A stretch of 64,000 bases of DNA from Eumeta japonica. Taxonomy: Eukaryota > Arthropoda > Insecta > Lepidoptera > Psychidae. The stretch lies in assembly GCA_005406025.1 (NCBI GenBank), contig BGZK01000070.1, positions 434,001 to 498,000 on the forward strand, in the 5' to 3' direction. Under the pieces are notes generated by a model that saw only the letters and a list, made by a program, of their open reading frames with translations, did no database searches and was not told where the DNA came from. A program made the position numbers and the translations under genes. Below are positions 11,641-22,626 of this stretch, in pieces; position 1 is the first letter of the stretch, and each line of letters begins with the position of its first letter.

Positions 11641-11728
11641 TATTCACTAAAGTTTTACCATAATCTGATCGATAAATTAGGCTCGCATAGAGAGCAAATA
11701 TACTTACATTGATTAATATATATATATA

Positions 11729-12115
11729 TAGCTTTAGCCCGAGACTCCCCCCTTGGGAACATAAAACGATTTTTTACATTTTTTGTATCGACCGAGGACG
11801 CCGCGTGCGTCATGGTTGCGATCTCGCTTCTCATCCATTCTTGATTTTGTCTCGATTTAATACCGATTCCAGTTTTGATGCAATTCCAATAAATTATTCC
11901 ATTTTTAAGATTTTCTTTTAACACAGAAACCCTAAAAATTATCACCATGAAAAGTACCCTAAATGTAGTCCAATAAGCTCTTCTACCTTCCCGTGACAGT
12001 CGAATCGTGATCTGTTCAGCTGTTCCGAAGATACCTTGAACAAACAGAGAGACAGACAGATACAAAAAGCTATTCCCTTCATACAAACCTTGTCCTGATA
12101 ATAACGAATACAACA
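11729..12115 (-). mobile_element. Non-autonomous Helitron derivative, degraded
   Basis: On the minus strand the 5' part has TGTTTGTTCAAGGTATCTTC and GGAACAGCTGAACAGATC, a pattern I know from lepidopteran Helitron 5' regions. The 3' part ends in a decayed version of the CCGCGGGC...AGCTAG terminus (GGGCTAAAGCTATAT). It shares CAGTTTTGATGCAATTCC with the element at 48181-49020. The frames that cross it are not genes. Confidence 0.5.
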
Positions 12116-12325
12116 AAAAAAGAATTATGCAATATGGTGCAGTCGTTTAGAAGTGATGCGCGTACATACATTTCGAGGATTTATTATTTTATATAGATAG
12201 ATAAATAAAAGTGATATAAAAACCTAAAAAATTTTACTCTTACACATACACATCGATACACGCACACTTTTATATTTAGTAGTAACTAATAGTGTAAGAA
12301 TAATGGGTGTTCTCTATTATAATCC

Positions 12326-12388
12326 TTAGAAGTCGAACTTGGTAACGTGAGCCGCCCAGACCGGCCCGGACGCGCTCTTCAGCGTACG
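12326..12388 (-). CDS. Putative terminal exon, unknown gene
   Basis: Minus-strand segment with acceptor TTCTTTTACAG immediately above 12388, then 20 codons reading RTLKSASGPVWAAHVTKFDF and a TAA at 12328-12326. Almost all third positions are G or C although the surroundings are very AT-rich, and the frame is fixed by that bias. It looks like the last coding exon of a gene whose other exons lie upstream on the minus strand (higher coordinates), but I could not identify them or the family. Confidence 0.5.
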   Translation of the reverse strand, partial: RTLKSASGPVWAAHVTKFDF

Positions 12389-12464
12389 CTGTAAAAGAAG
12401 AATGATGCAACTAATGCATTGCTAAAAATGTCTTAAAAATTTATCACTTATCGAAGAATAGGAC

Positions 12465-13363
12465 ACTTTTAGTGTTCCGAGCTCAAAATGGCAAAACGGA
12501 ACCCTTATAGTTTTGTCGTATCTGTCCGTCAGCATGTCACAAGCATTTTATCCAAAAACTACAAGACGCATATTGATGAAATTTATTATGTAGGTGTCTT
12601 GTATAAGCCGCTGCTTAGTTTGGTGATTAAATGACAAAAATAAATATTTCTAGGGGGCACTCCATATGCGTAGAAGCTGAAAAAATGTTTTTTCAGCAAA
12701 CATCAATGAGTCGCACATATTTCGACAGTCCTTTTGAAAACATTTTAATGTTTCAAGGCAATTTTTATGATTATGCTAATAATCGCTCCGAAACTTGCAG
12801 AAATTATGCCCTCCCCGTCTATTTTCTAAACCGTGTCTATACATATGTAATGAAAATATAAGTAATTATAAGTATAAGTATAAGTAATAAATAAGTCTTT
12901 GTTCGCCAATCACCTACAAACTACTAAACGTATACACATGGGACTGGGACCATTCGATGCGGAATGATTTGTAGATGGTTCTAGGCTACTCCTTTTTCGA
13001 ATTCCGTAAATCCTTCGCCATTTGTTTTATAATAAAAATTACCCAGCGAAGCGGGCGGGACAGCTAGTGTCCAATAAATATGAAAAAAAAAATACGAAGA
13101 TAACGCTTAATACTTTCAAGGAAAGTTATTTTGAACATGGATGGATATACAGTTTTTTAGTTAGGTTACTAACTAAAGTGCTTATAATTATTTATGCGAC
13201 TAAAGTGCTTATAACTATTTAGGCGATTGCTTGTAATGTCTGTACGGGAAATATAGAAAAAAAATAGCAACGTACTTTTTTCATCTGTAATGCATTTTTT
13301 TGTAATAATGACTTCGGAACCTTAAAATGAGCATGGTCCGACATGCTCTTAACTAGTTTTTTT
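12465..13363. repeat. Dispersed repeat interrupted by a Helitron (copy d)
   Basis: Left part starts near GTTCCGAGCTC...GGCAAAACGGAACCC and shares blocks with 3370-4217 (AAGCCGCTGCTTAGTTTG, TCTAGGGGGCACTCCATA, CGCACATATTTCGACAGT). The right part after 13067 resumes with TCCAATAAATATGAAAAAA and ends at TTCGGAACC...GTCCGACATGCTC...ACTAG at about 13360. The interrupting 232 bases are a complete non-autonomous Helitron. Confidence 0.65.
12836..13067 (+). mobile_element. Complete non-autonomous Helitron, copy 1
   Basis: Begins TCTATACATATGTAATG and ends CCCAGCGAAGCGGGCGGGAC then AGCTAG, followed by T. Its twin at 51443-51643 has the same ends and about 90 percent similar middle (TTTGTTCGCCAATCAC, GGGACTGGGACCATTCGATG, GGTTCTAGGCTACTC). 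This copy has about 30 extra bases of a TATAAG-type tandem repeat near 12860-12895. The CCC(A)GC-GAA-GCGGG hairpin lies nine bases before the end. No coding capacity; it would depend on an autonomous Helitron for movement. Confidence 0.85.
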
Positions 13364-14347
13364 TTTTTTATATTATATTCACTTACACGTTTACGTGACA
13401 AAGGAAACATCTAGGCACATTAATATTTTATTGGAAATATTGCAAGGTTGTCGCTCGACAACGAGTTTAACTTACAAACTTTAACATCCCAACCCTACGG
13501 TTTAATTTACGGTTTATTAAGATTTAATTTAATTATTGTTTCATTGCTTTTACAACAAACCTACCTGTCACTATCTCCGTAAGTCGCCTACAAGACTGAC
13601 ATTGGCAGGAATATTAGAGCGATATATACAACTTTAACGCACTGCAATAAGGTCTTCATTTGAATACTCGTTTGTTCGGTAATTCGTAACACGTTAGGAT
13701 ATTGTGAGGGCGTTTAATTTAGTTTGTAGAGCTGTCGGTGCCTTTTATATAATATGTAAATTTTGAGGAAGCCACTGTTAGTATCAAGTTTTCTTTAAGT
13801 GACTAATGCAAACTGCGTTTGTCTTGATGGGCGTTGCATAATGATTGTTTCACACGGAATATACGATTTGAATGTATATACCGATAAACAAAACGACGAC
13901 ATTAATGTGAACATCAAATAGTTAGGTTATTTTAAAGCAATCGGCTGAAGGGTATTATAATAAAATCGTCTGTGCTTCAGTGCTTCGCTTAGACGCGTAA
14001 GAGTGCTAAATATACATATACACTTAGCAGTTTTACGCGTCATGCTCATGCGTCGCGATTGCACGATTGTCGCGATTGATTGATTCATATGTATTAAAGC
14101 GCCTTGACAAATATGTTTGGCAAAAACGTAAGTGAGATTATTTTGCTAAGATTATGTGTAATAGATTAGGCAAATATAGTATGCAAATATAGCTTCAAAC
14201 TTCCTAAACTAGCGGTATTAACTTTGTGTTATTTAGAATCCATTGAAAAAAAAATCTCCAGTAAAAGGCTTTCAAAACTATACAGTTCGCAGCGACTTTT
14301 CGTAGCGTCGTATTATTAAGATTTTGCTCGCAAAATGAAAGTAGGAT
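13364..14347. other. Intergenic, nothing recognised
   Basis: AT-rich. A loose inverted repeat built on ACGCGTAA...GCTAA lies near 13993-14040. No gene signal. Confidence 0.4.
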
Positions 14348-14379
14348 GAGGGGCGGCTGATAAGTCCGCGGCCTAAGGC
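14348..14379 (+). repeat. mariner left terminal inverted repeat
   Basis: GAGGGGCGGCTGATAAGTCC and 12 further bases, reverse complement of 15584-15615 with two mismatches. Confidence 0.92.
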
Positions 14380-14412
14380 ATTAAATGAAAGAAAAGTACG
14401 AGTATTTTATTT

Positions 14413-15457
14413 TTATTTTTCCATATAGTCTCCCTCAAGCGAAATACATTTTTCACATCTGGTGTATAACGCCTTCAAACCGCCCAAAAAATATTCCTTT
14501 TCATTGCAGTCAAAATGGCTTTCTACAGCCATCTTCATTTGATTGTCATCAACAAATCTACGACCACGTAACTCCTTTTTTAAATTGGAAAAAAGGAAAT
14601 AATCGCTGGGAGCTAGATCTGGGCTGTAGAGTGGGTGGTCAATTTTCGAGAAGCCCGTGTCCTTCAGGGTCTGCCTCGAAACCCGCGCCGTGTGGACAGA
14701 TGCATTGTCTTGTAAAAACAGCACTCCGCGCGATAACTTCTCACGTCGCTTCTCTACGACTGCCTCTCGTGCCTGAGCCAATAAATTTGCGTAATATTGG
14801 CCATTCATAGTAGTCCCCTTTGGCAAGTAATCAATTAGTGAAACACCTTCACTATCCCAAAAAATTGTCTCCATAAGCTTCGATGCCGACTTTTGAACCT
14901 TGAATTTCTTCGGCGGCCTTTCTCCTTTTTTCGTCCATTGCATGGACTCCTGTTTAGATTCCGGATCGTACTGACGAACCCAGGTTTCATCCACGGTTAC
15001 AATTCGGTCGCAAATTTCGTTTATATTATCCCCGACTAACTCCACAAAATCCTTACTTGTCTGAAGTCGCCGCTGCTTGTCAAACGGCGTTAGCATTTTT
15101 GGTACCCAACGCGCACGGATTTTTATCATATTCATACGCTCGTGTATAATTTCTCCAACTCGTTTTTTACTAATCTACAACTCTTCAGCTATCTGTCATA
15201 ATTTTATTCTTCGGTCGAACATTTTCCTCCGTCACTACCGTCACAGGACGCCCTGGGCGAGGATCATCTTCACAGCTCTCTCGTCCTTGTTGAAATAAGC
15301 GAGCCCATTTTTTGACCATCGTATACGAAGGCGCAGATTCCTGAAGAACTGATACCATGTCTTCAAAAATTTCTTTGGCCGTTTTTCCTTTCTTTACGAA
15401 GTACTTTATTACGGCGCGATGTTCAATATTACTGAGATTTGACGATTCGGCTGACAT
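14413..15457 (-). pseudogene. mariner transposase, broken (D,D34D)
   Basis: Cut-and-paste transposase. N-terminal helix-turn-helix region starts MSAESSNLSNIEHRAVIKYF at 15457 and includes the QQGRESCEDDPRPGRP linker. The frame breaks near 15185-15190 and an in-frame TAG follows at 15175-15177 in the shifted frame. The rest (15135 to 14413, after an IHERMNMIKIRARWVPKML stretch) is open: VTVDETWV holds the first Asp, LQDNASVHTA the second, YSPDLAPSDYFLF the third. There are 34 residues between the second and third Asp, the mariner signature. Total length is close to the usual 345 residues. Two lesions in the linker between DNA-binding and catalytic halves make it inactive as read. Confidence 0.92.
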
Positions 15458-15583
15458 GATGACGTTTGTGCTTCGACAGATAATTTGTTAATGACTTTAA
15501 TAACGAAAGGAAGCTATATTTATACTAACAAGAAGTGTCGCAATTAGTGGTAATAGTTCTGAAATAATGAGTCATCGCTAAGC

Positions 15584-15615
15584 ACCTTGGGCCGCGGACT
15601 TATCAGCCGCCCCTC
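15584..15615 (-). repeat. mariner right terminal inverted repeat
   Basis: Reads, on the minus strand, GAGGGGCGGCTGATAAGTCC and 12 further bases. Followed by G then TA. Confidence 0.92.
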
Positions 15616-15619
15616 GTAA

Positions 15620-18149
15620 AACAAGAAAAAAACAATGTATTAAGAATGTCAGTGACATTGGTAACTCGTTGTTATTTGTTAATAATAGGTCTTGAAACTT
15701 TAAAAAAAATTAAAATATCTCTTTCTAGTAACTAGGATTTTCAGAATTAGGCTAGGTAGGCTGATCATGAACGTACCCAGGGAGGAGGGCAAGGGAGGGC
15801 AGCTCCTTCCCTCTGGAAATTGTATATTTATAACAATACATTACGCTCCGTTTACACGATCTGACCTGCCCCCCGCACCATAGGTCAGAATATGTGTACG
15901 CCCATGACGTTGAGCATACAAGAGTAGGAGGCTTCGTTGTTCAGTAGTAGATACAGTATCGTTATTGCGACATCGTACCACAATATATAGATTTTAATGC
16001 TTACTTAGCCGCGCAGCCAACTTTGCCTGGTTCATTCTATGAACGGTCCACAAAATAATATTTACTTCATTATAGATTTTTCCAATTTTTTGGATTTCAT
16101 TAAATATTTAAATATTTTAATTTTTGCAATATGTGGTGTCGTACTTAATTTGCCCTATGGATGTTGTAAAAGATTGTTAGAGTTGGTAAGAAATTATTCA
16201 TGATCGATCAATGGCCAAAATGCGCAAAGTAACATGAGAATGCAATGCGTCAGCTTTTAAACGGTCGTCAGCTTGTAAAGGTGTCACCTACGGTTAGAAG
16301 TGGTGCGGATTTTATTTTAAAATACGAGTCGATAGAAACACACTAGAAGTGGCCATTCTTAATGTCACGTATTTCCAAGTCACCCTAAATACTTAACATA
16401 ACGGTAGACCTAAACAAATGTCTTTCTATTTTCGTAAACGCTCATAGAATAGAATGATTACGGATTAGGGGCTTGATATTAGCTGACGAAATGTTAGGTG
16501 GACTAGAGATTCGAAATTTAAGTTTTGTAAACGAACGTTTTCAATATAGAAGGGTTAACGTTTGTAGAAATAGAAATGATTTGCCATTACCGTGAGCGCG
16601 TAGCTTTGTCAGGTTTCTATCAGCCCAGTACTGACCCATGGCCATCCATAAATATTTATGTCCGATCGAGGGTGCTTGGACCTCAAGCCGTCTACATTGA
16701 GTTAGTGAGGATTGGGGGCCACTAATGGTTATCGTCATCGATGCCATGTCAATGTTTAAGAACGACGGTTTAAGGTTTCGTCAGAGGCAGAGAGCGAGTG
16801 ATTTGATTTTAATTCTCCAGTGGTCAGGATTTAACCCTTTACCTTTGTTTAAAACCGACGCACACTTTCAATGAACCGTAACGGTTTAAACGCTTTCCAT
16901 AGCTGTAATGGTTTTTATTTTTACTTAATTACTTTTTTGTATTACTACTTGTACTGCACAGTGGTGACCCGATGGCGGTCCGACACACGTTCTTGTCCAC
17001 CCCTCGACCTGTTAACACTGCTTTTAAAAATAAATAAAACTTATTTGTTTGTGTTTGAATGGCATTCGGCCGGGATGCCATTGCAGGAAGACGACATCGG
17101 GATTCTCTGTAGGGCTGAAACTCAGGTCCTTGCTAAGCGAGCCCTGGCTACCGCTCGTCGTTGCCGAGTCGGAAACCAGCGGTGCGGCCAGGAGTGGCAC
17201 CACTGACTGCGGGTTCCGCAGCAGCAGGCGACAGCGACGGGCGTGCAGAGACGGGCAGCAGCGGTCAGAGGAGGCTCCACGGCCACGAGTTATGTGCCGC
17301 TTCACTTATTAAGCTAGATTTCATTTATCAAACAAATTATAGTTAACTTTGAGGGCTTATTTCTCATAGATACGGAACCCTGAAAAGAGTATTAACCACC
17401 GAATCCTACAAACAAGTGACATAGCTTAAACATAGTGTTAAAGCACCTCGGCCTAGCCAGTTCAACCCGAATCGCTTCCATGTACCTTTGGTCGGCTTCA
17501 AATATTGTATTGTCTATAAATTATTCTGCGCCATCTTAGAAGACTTCTGTATTTAGCAGCGAATAATTATACGCTGATGGCGTAAAAGTACTAATTTGAA
17601 TTTTCAGTACACTAATACCTATAATATACTTAGAGTACTCTAGATTCGTAGCGTCGCCGTAGACCGGTGCACAGAAAGATTAACTAGCATCAGGTGGCTC
17701 TTAATTAATTAGCCTGTTTGTGCCCGCCTCAGACACAAAGTACGCAGAGTGTAATGAGCTCTCTTAAGACCACTGCTCGCCCTAAATTAACATACAAAAC
17801 TGTTCATAGTTATTTAGTGATTACAACTACTATTTGTTTTTTTCTTGTTTCTAATAAATATCTGACAATACGGGAAAGAATAAAAATATTGCATAAATCT
17901 CCTAACACTTGCAATCAAATCAAATCAAAAATAAAAAAAGTCCTATTATAAAATAACTAGGAATAAATTTTAACAAGATTTGTTTTAGTAAATACACGGA
18001 GCTCACGGACCTAAACGGAGCTCATATAAAAATATAACCAGTCTATTTTGGTGTTGGTTACGCATATGAGAAGATTTTCTTAGTCACATTATTCTTTAGC
18101 ATATTTCTTCGTTTCATTTCGACAATTTCATTACCGTTCATTTCGGTAC
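15620..18149. other. Intergenic, one GC-rich patch, no supported gene
   Basis: Mostly AT-rich. A GC-rich patch at about 17050-17310 has several overlapping open frames on both strands (for example SDSATTSGSQGSLSKDLS on the minus strand); none has splice sites or a family match. Just before it, GTGGTGACCCGATGGCGG at 16961 resembles the start of the internal region of an LTR retrotransposon, but no LTR pair was found. A minus-strand frame near 16541-16747 ends at a possible donor (GTAATG) and includes IGHKYLWMAMGQYWADR; weak. Confidence 0.3.
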
Positions 18150-18300
18150 CGGACTCGATCTCGACAACAGGCGAATTGACCAATGAGTTCTTAATTTGAG
18201 TCAAATTAAACCACTCGCTACGTGCCTAGGATATCACGTTAAGCTATAGGTCACGGACGCTGTCATCGCGGTGGTGACAATGGTTGTTAAAACCCTTACT
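18150..18300 (+). repeat. Dispersed repeat pair member 1
   Basis: Shares TTAATTTGAGTCAAATTAAA (a palindrome) with flanking CCACTCGCT and ACAACAGGCGAATTGAC, and a GTCATCGCGGTGGTGACA block, with the reverse complement of 42880-43035. Non-coding; class unknown. Confidence 0.5.
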
Positions 18301-20604
18301 GAACCAGACCAGTGTAAAGCGTTTAAGGTCCGAGTCCTCCAATCTGAAACAAATAATTTGAGGGAGAATACGCCTCAGCAGTGGGGCGATTAAAAACATA
18401 ATACATGGGATCAGGCCAAGGTACGAACATAGCGAAATAATCAACGTTAATTCAGAGAACTAAAAAAAATCAAGTGCATTAAATAGAACATTCAATTACA
18501 TTAATTGACACAAAACGTGTTTTCGTCTATACCTATTTATCCGTCTTCTTTAGAGATGATCTAATGTTAAATTAAAAAAATATACATAATAAAATTAATT
18601 AAAAAAACTATTAAGGTATACGAATTTTTAAAACATCAATTGAACCAAAAAATAGAAATTATATGGACATAAATGTGGACATTCTTGGGATTTTGACGTC
18701 GTCTGGAGAAAAATCTTGCAATAGACTAGCGCTGGTATTTTTTCGTGCCGGATGCCAAGGGGCACTTTGTGGCGTTGCGTCAGTGGAATAAGTAATCTGG
18801 GACTTTTAAGAGACAAAATAATAACGTGGAGCGCATAAAATCTTTGTTATTCATACAGATTTGAACTACAAAAATTCTAGTAGAAAGTAGAAAGTATAAT
18901 GTAAAAGTCAGAAGGATATTGAATTTTTTTACTTTTCAGTTACATTTTTGGTTCGTAGCAATACGCAAACTTCTTATCTTTTCCAACTCTCTTATTGCAT
19001 TTTTAATGCACGGTTTCGTATATCTCAATTTCTAACAATCAAGCTTCTCAATACGCTCTACTTCCATAGACCTTAAGCGATTCAATGCTACACACGCTTA
19101 ACCCTCTCAAACCGTCTGGAGTTCAAATACACTACAGCGTCAACAACAGGTTAGCACAGCCTTGAGGATAAAACACTAGCGACCCTCAATTTTCGTCTAG
19201 ACCAACACTATATAGTCCTCAGCACGTTTCGAACTTTGATTTTGGTGGTGTATCGCTAACGACGTATCATTTTTGTTAACGACGTATCGTTCCACCCTGA
19301 CGCCATAGAGTTCTTAGCACAATACAGGTGCAATGTCTTAATATAAGTGGATTCGAAAAATCAATAGTTATTCCAATGAGATAACCTCATCATTATGTTT
19401 TTATTTAACTTCCACTGTGCATCTTGTGCCTCTATAATCAGACTTCGGTTAAAAAATTTAATATTATATATATAATTGACAAAAGTAACCAAATGAGCCC
19501 AAACTTAAAGGCGTTACTAGAGCCAGTTGTAGAATCTACCTCCTCAATTCATTATTCAACTCTCGTCACTAAGTTAAAATTATTATAAGGTATTTTCACG
19601 GTAAATCAAAATGTGTGCAAAGTTTCATAAGAGTCGGTCTTGTAGAAGTAATAGTAAACCTGTTGCAAAATTTAAAACAAATGTACGTGGTCGAACTTAT
19701 TAAAACCGTTTAAAAATCCATCGTCTTTCACTAATCTCAATTTTAATAGTTTAAATTACTGTCGAACTTCTCTTTATTTCAAATTCGCTCCGTGACGTCG
19801 TAACTAAACGCCTGGGCGCCCTCACACGGCTTCCTGTACTGAATTACCGCAGCGTCGACACCCTACGTCGGCTGACCCTTCTCCATCGACGCCGCCTACT
19901 TAATCAGCGCGAATTTCTTCGCGCTTTATGCGTTCAGACAGAAAAATACGAAGCGAATTCGAATTAAAGTTAAAGAGCTGCTAATTCATTTTTTTTTTTA
20001 AATAAAGATCATGGCGTGTTTTTTTCCATATTTGTTTAGGTTAGAGATTAGTTCGTGCATTAGTTCTGAAAACGGTTTAAATATGGATGCATATGTATTG
20101 CATAAACTGAATATGTCTTAATAAGTTTTATGAATACGTTTGTTATTTGTCCATAGTTTGCACGTGTTTTATTGGTCGCGACTTAAGGTAACTCTTGATT
20201 CAATGGAAAGGTGGCGTGTATTGTATAATGTATGATGTCAAGTCAGCATAGACAATTGATTATAATAATTGTCACCAATCAGTATCAGTCGCTCTGGTCA
20301 CTTCATATAAATTATTATATACATGATTAATATTATTATTATCGAAAAAAAGTGCGTTAATAAGAAAAACCTAAAATAATATATTTTTATAAACAATTAA
20401 CCTTTTTTATTATTATGTTGTTATTACTATATATTTCCATGCAAGTCCACACGAAATTATGTTTCCACATAAGTTTTACGTGGTCTATAATAATCTATAT
20501 AGTAATTAAAATAGTACCTGGGCAACCGAGCTTTGCTTTGAGTCTTTTGAGTTTGCTTTGGGATTAATATAACATCCTACGGGAAATGTTGTATATTTTC
20601 ATCG
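18301..20604. other. Intergenic with a GC-rich patch at 19790-19930
   Basis: No gene supported. The patch (CGTCGTAACTAAACGCCTGG, CGACGCCGCCTACTTAATC) has many CpG but stops in every frame I read; it may be a promoter or decayed repeat. Confidence 0.35.
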
Positions 20605-20631
20605 ATAAATATATATATATATATATATATA
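20605..20631. repeat. (TA)n microsatellite
   Basis: About 12-13 TA units, followed by ACTATAGTAG. Confidence 0.85.
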
Positions 20632-20754
20632 CTATAGTAGCGGACCTAGGAGTAGGTGGCATGAGGTATCCGGCCTTCGTGCTCAGTTCCGCAAATGAGG
20701 GTTCATGTTTGATTAAAAATTAGAGTAGAATAAAATATTCGAATACATTGCGAC

Positions 20755-20824
20755 GTCCTCTTTTTCTCTGCTTTTCTATTTATAGCTTATTAGCTATAGA
20801 TAGAAAAAAAGAGAAAAAGGGGAC
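20755..20824. repeat. 70-base imperfect hairpin
   Basis: Arms 20755-20786 and 20793-20824 are 32 bases each with a TTATTA loop. Only four positions differ, two of them compatible with G-U pairs. The upper stem is GCTATAGATAG against CTATTTATAGC; the lower stem is a pyrimidine tract. Size fits a microRNA precursor, but a decayed element end is equally possible. Confidence 0.85.
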
Positions 20825-21483
20825 AAGGACTGACGTCTAAGTGAACAAGCTGCAATAGTGGTAGAAAATTGGATTGTTATAATTGATTTAATGAGAAATC
20901 GTATCGAACTTAGTAAGGAAAGAAATATTGAGAGACCGATCTACAAATATATTGATCTTAAATTGAAAACATTTTTTTTTTGAACACTTGAATCATTGGA
21001 CTTCATCAAAGGTCCTGAAGGTACTTCGTCCTGGACTACGTCTTACAGTATATATCTATACATACACTCTAGGTTAAAATTATTATACATATAACTATGT
21101 ATTACATTTTATTTATGTATTGTCTACGAAACAATGATATATCAAAAATATAGTTACCTGAAATTTACAAAAGGGCGCTGAATATAGATTTCTTATCCTT
21201 TTTTTTTCAGGAAAACATTTACACTAGATAAATTTGAAAGCACAGTCGTATTAAAATAAAAATTCCAATCGATGTAGTTATTAATCGAAATAGTTAATAT
21301 AAAAAAAAAAAGTTAAAGACAGATTAAGTCGTGGGATAAACGCAGCTAGTCCAGAACAATAGTGTGGGATGGGCGAAGGTGTATGATGGACGGTACTTAA
21401 ATCGAATGTAACAGAAGATAAATAGAAAGTAAGCAAAACTTTGTAGTTGTATGTAGAATCTATAGAGTAGTAGGAGGCATTTC

Positions 21484-21894
21484 GTGGAGAAACAAGAGAT
21501 CTGGGTTATGCGGTCTGTTTACTTCGGTGTGGTCCAGCTTATACGTTCGGTAGTGGCTTCAATACCCTTACTCTATTCTGGTGGTTTCTACCCTGAAGTG
21601 CGCAAAGAAGCGAGATGCGCAACTACAGCTATTATTGAATATCGAAGCACACTTCAGGGTACTTCAGAACTTTGGCTTCAACGCACCGCCTTGGAATTTG
21701 CCAAAAAAGAGCTAGGTTCCATGGGATACTTGCTCATGATTTTTAAATTTTCATTTGTATTTTCAACTGGTTCCATGTTTTGGCTGTCACTATTTTGTTC
21801 GCCATTATATTGGCTGTCATTTTCTCGTCAGGTTTGCCCGACCAAAAAAAAGTCAATAGGAGAAAATTATCAAATAGCTTACCAAAAACTTTGA
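21484..21894 (+). CDS. Uncharacterised 136-residue reading frame
   Basis: The longest plus-strand frame outside the recognisable elements that I would keep. It starts MEKQEIWVMRSVYFGVVQL, has a polar middle (YPEVRKEARCATTAIIEYR) and a hydrophobic segment (LLMIFKFSFVFSTGSMFWLS) that could span a membrane. The DNA holds an internal inverted repeat (ACCCTGAAGTG near 21590 and its complement near 21650), which hints at a transposon-derived sequence. The start codon shown is preceded by GTG-rich sequence, and the true first Met may be at residue 9. No family recognised. Confidence 0.15.
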   Translation: MEKQEIWVMRSVYFGVVQLIRSVVASIPLLYSGGFYPEVRKEARCATTAIIEYRSTLQGTSELWLQRTALEFAKKELGSMGYLLMIFKFSFVFSTGSMFWLSLFCSPLYWLSFSRQVCPTKKKSIGENYQIAYQKL

Positions 21895-22569
21895 ATTTCT
21901 GACGTACAGAAAAGGTCGGTAGGTGGATGTAAAGACAAGATGGGTCAGAAAAAAGAAATAATTGGAAATAAATAAAGTAGGGGTACGTTAGGAACCGTTA
22001 CAAGTCCCTCTTATTATTTATTCTATTTATATTACAGTACTGTATTATATGCGTACAATTATATTTATATATAGTAAAGTAAAATGAGAAATATTTAAAA
22101 AAAATTCTATATGACATCTCGGCGTTAATTAGCGATCATCACTTTCAGTTAAGGAACTTCACAGGAAACAGCAGCAGGATTGTTAATTATTAATGAATCC
22201 ACACCGCACCTCGGGGGCGCACATAAAGAGAAATCGTGTCGAAAAAATACGCAAAGGGGGATCCGGAGAGCGAAAATCTTACTGAAAGGGTTAAATTAAT
22301 CCAAGGCTGTAAGCGCCCGCCCTGTTCTGTCGGGGGGCTGTTTTAAAATGAAAATGCTCTTGAGAGAGATACCTCTTTGTCGCTGCTAATGTATTTACAG
22401 AATACGAAACACAAATAACTTTATCGAATCCGAGTGTAATGGATTCGTAGAATTGTTTATTCATGAAGGGGTGTATTTTTTTCGAGTGCCTCACGCTTCC
22501 TCTTCTAGTCACTGAGGTGATGACGAAAAATGGATGTGAAATTCTATGTATTGAATGAGTGACATTTGC

Positions 22570-22572
<3 letters not shown>

Positions 22573-22620
<48 letters not shown>
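22573..22620. repeat. (TA)n microsatellite, about 23 units
   Basis: Uninterrupted alternating T and A, one of the longest simple repeats in the window. Confidence 0.95.

Positions 22621-22626
<6 letters not shown>

Larger units (their letters stand above)
14348..15615 (-). mobile_element. mariner transposon, 1.27 kb, long TIRs
   Basis: Flanked by 32 bp terminal inverted repeats at 14348-14379 and 15584-15615 with two mismatches (GAGGGGCGGCTGATAAG...). Contains one transposase frame on the minus strand with mariner motifs. A TA follows the right TIR at 15617-15618, but the corresponding left dinucleotide is GA, so the target duplication is no longer perfect or the left end has changed. Length and single-gene layout fit Tc1/mariner. 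Confidence 0.93.

Noticed and set aside
14385..14810. 141-residue plus-strand frame
   Set aside because: Antisense shadow of the mariner transposase, whose catalytic motifs on the minus strand are unmistakable.
16541..16747. Minus-strand exon candidate (IGHKYLWMAMGQYW)
   Set aside because: Donor GTAATG is acceptable but no convincing acceptor or GC3 bias; left as a remark only.
16961..17050. Possible LTR retrotransposon start (GTGGTGACCCG)
   Set aside because: No LTR pair, no gag or pol blocks, no polypurine tract found.
17024..17312. Four overlapping frames on both strands in a GC-rich patch
   Set aside because: Open frames are expected in GC-rich sequence; no splice sites, start context or family match on either strand.
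22573..22620. Possible CRISPR-like or origin-like repeat
   Set aside because: Plain TA dinucleotide microsatellite; no spacer structure, and the DNA is eukaryotic.
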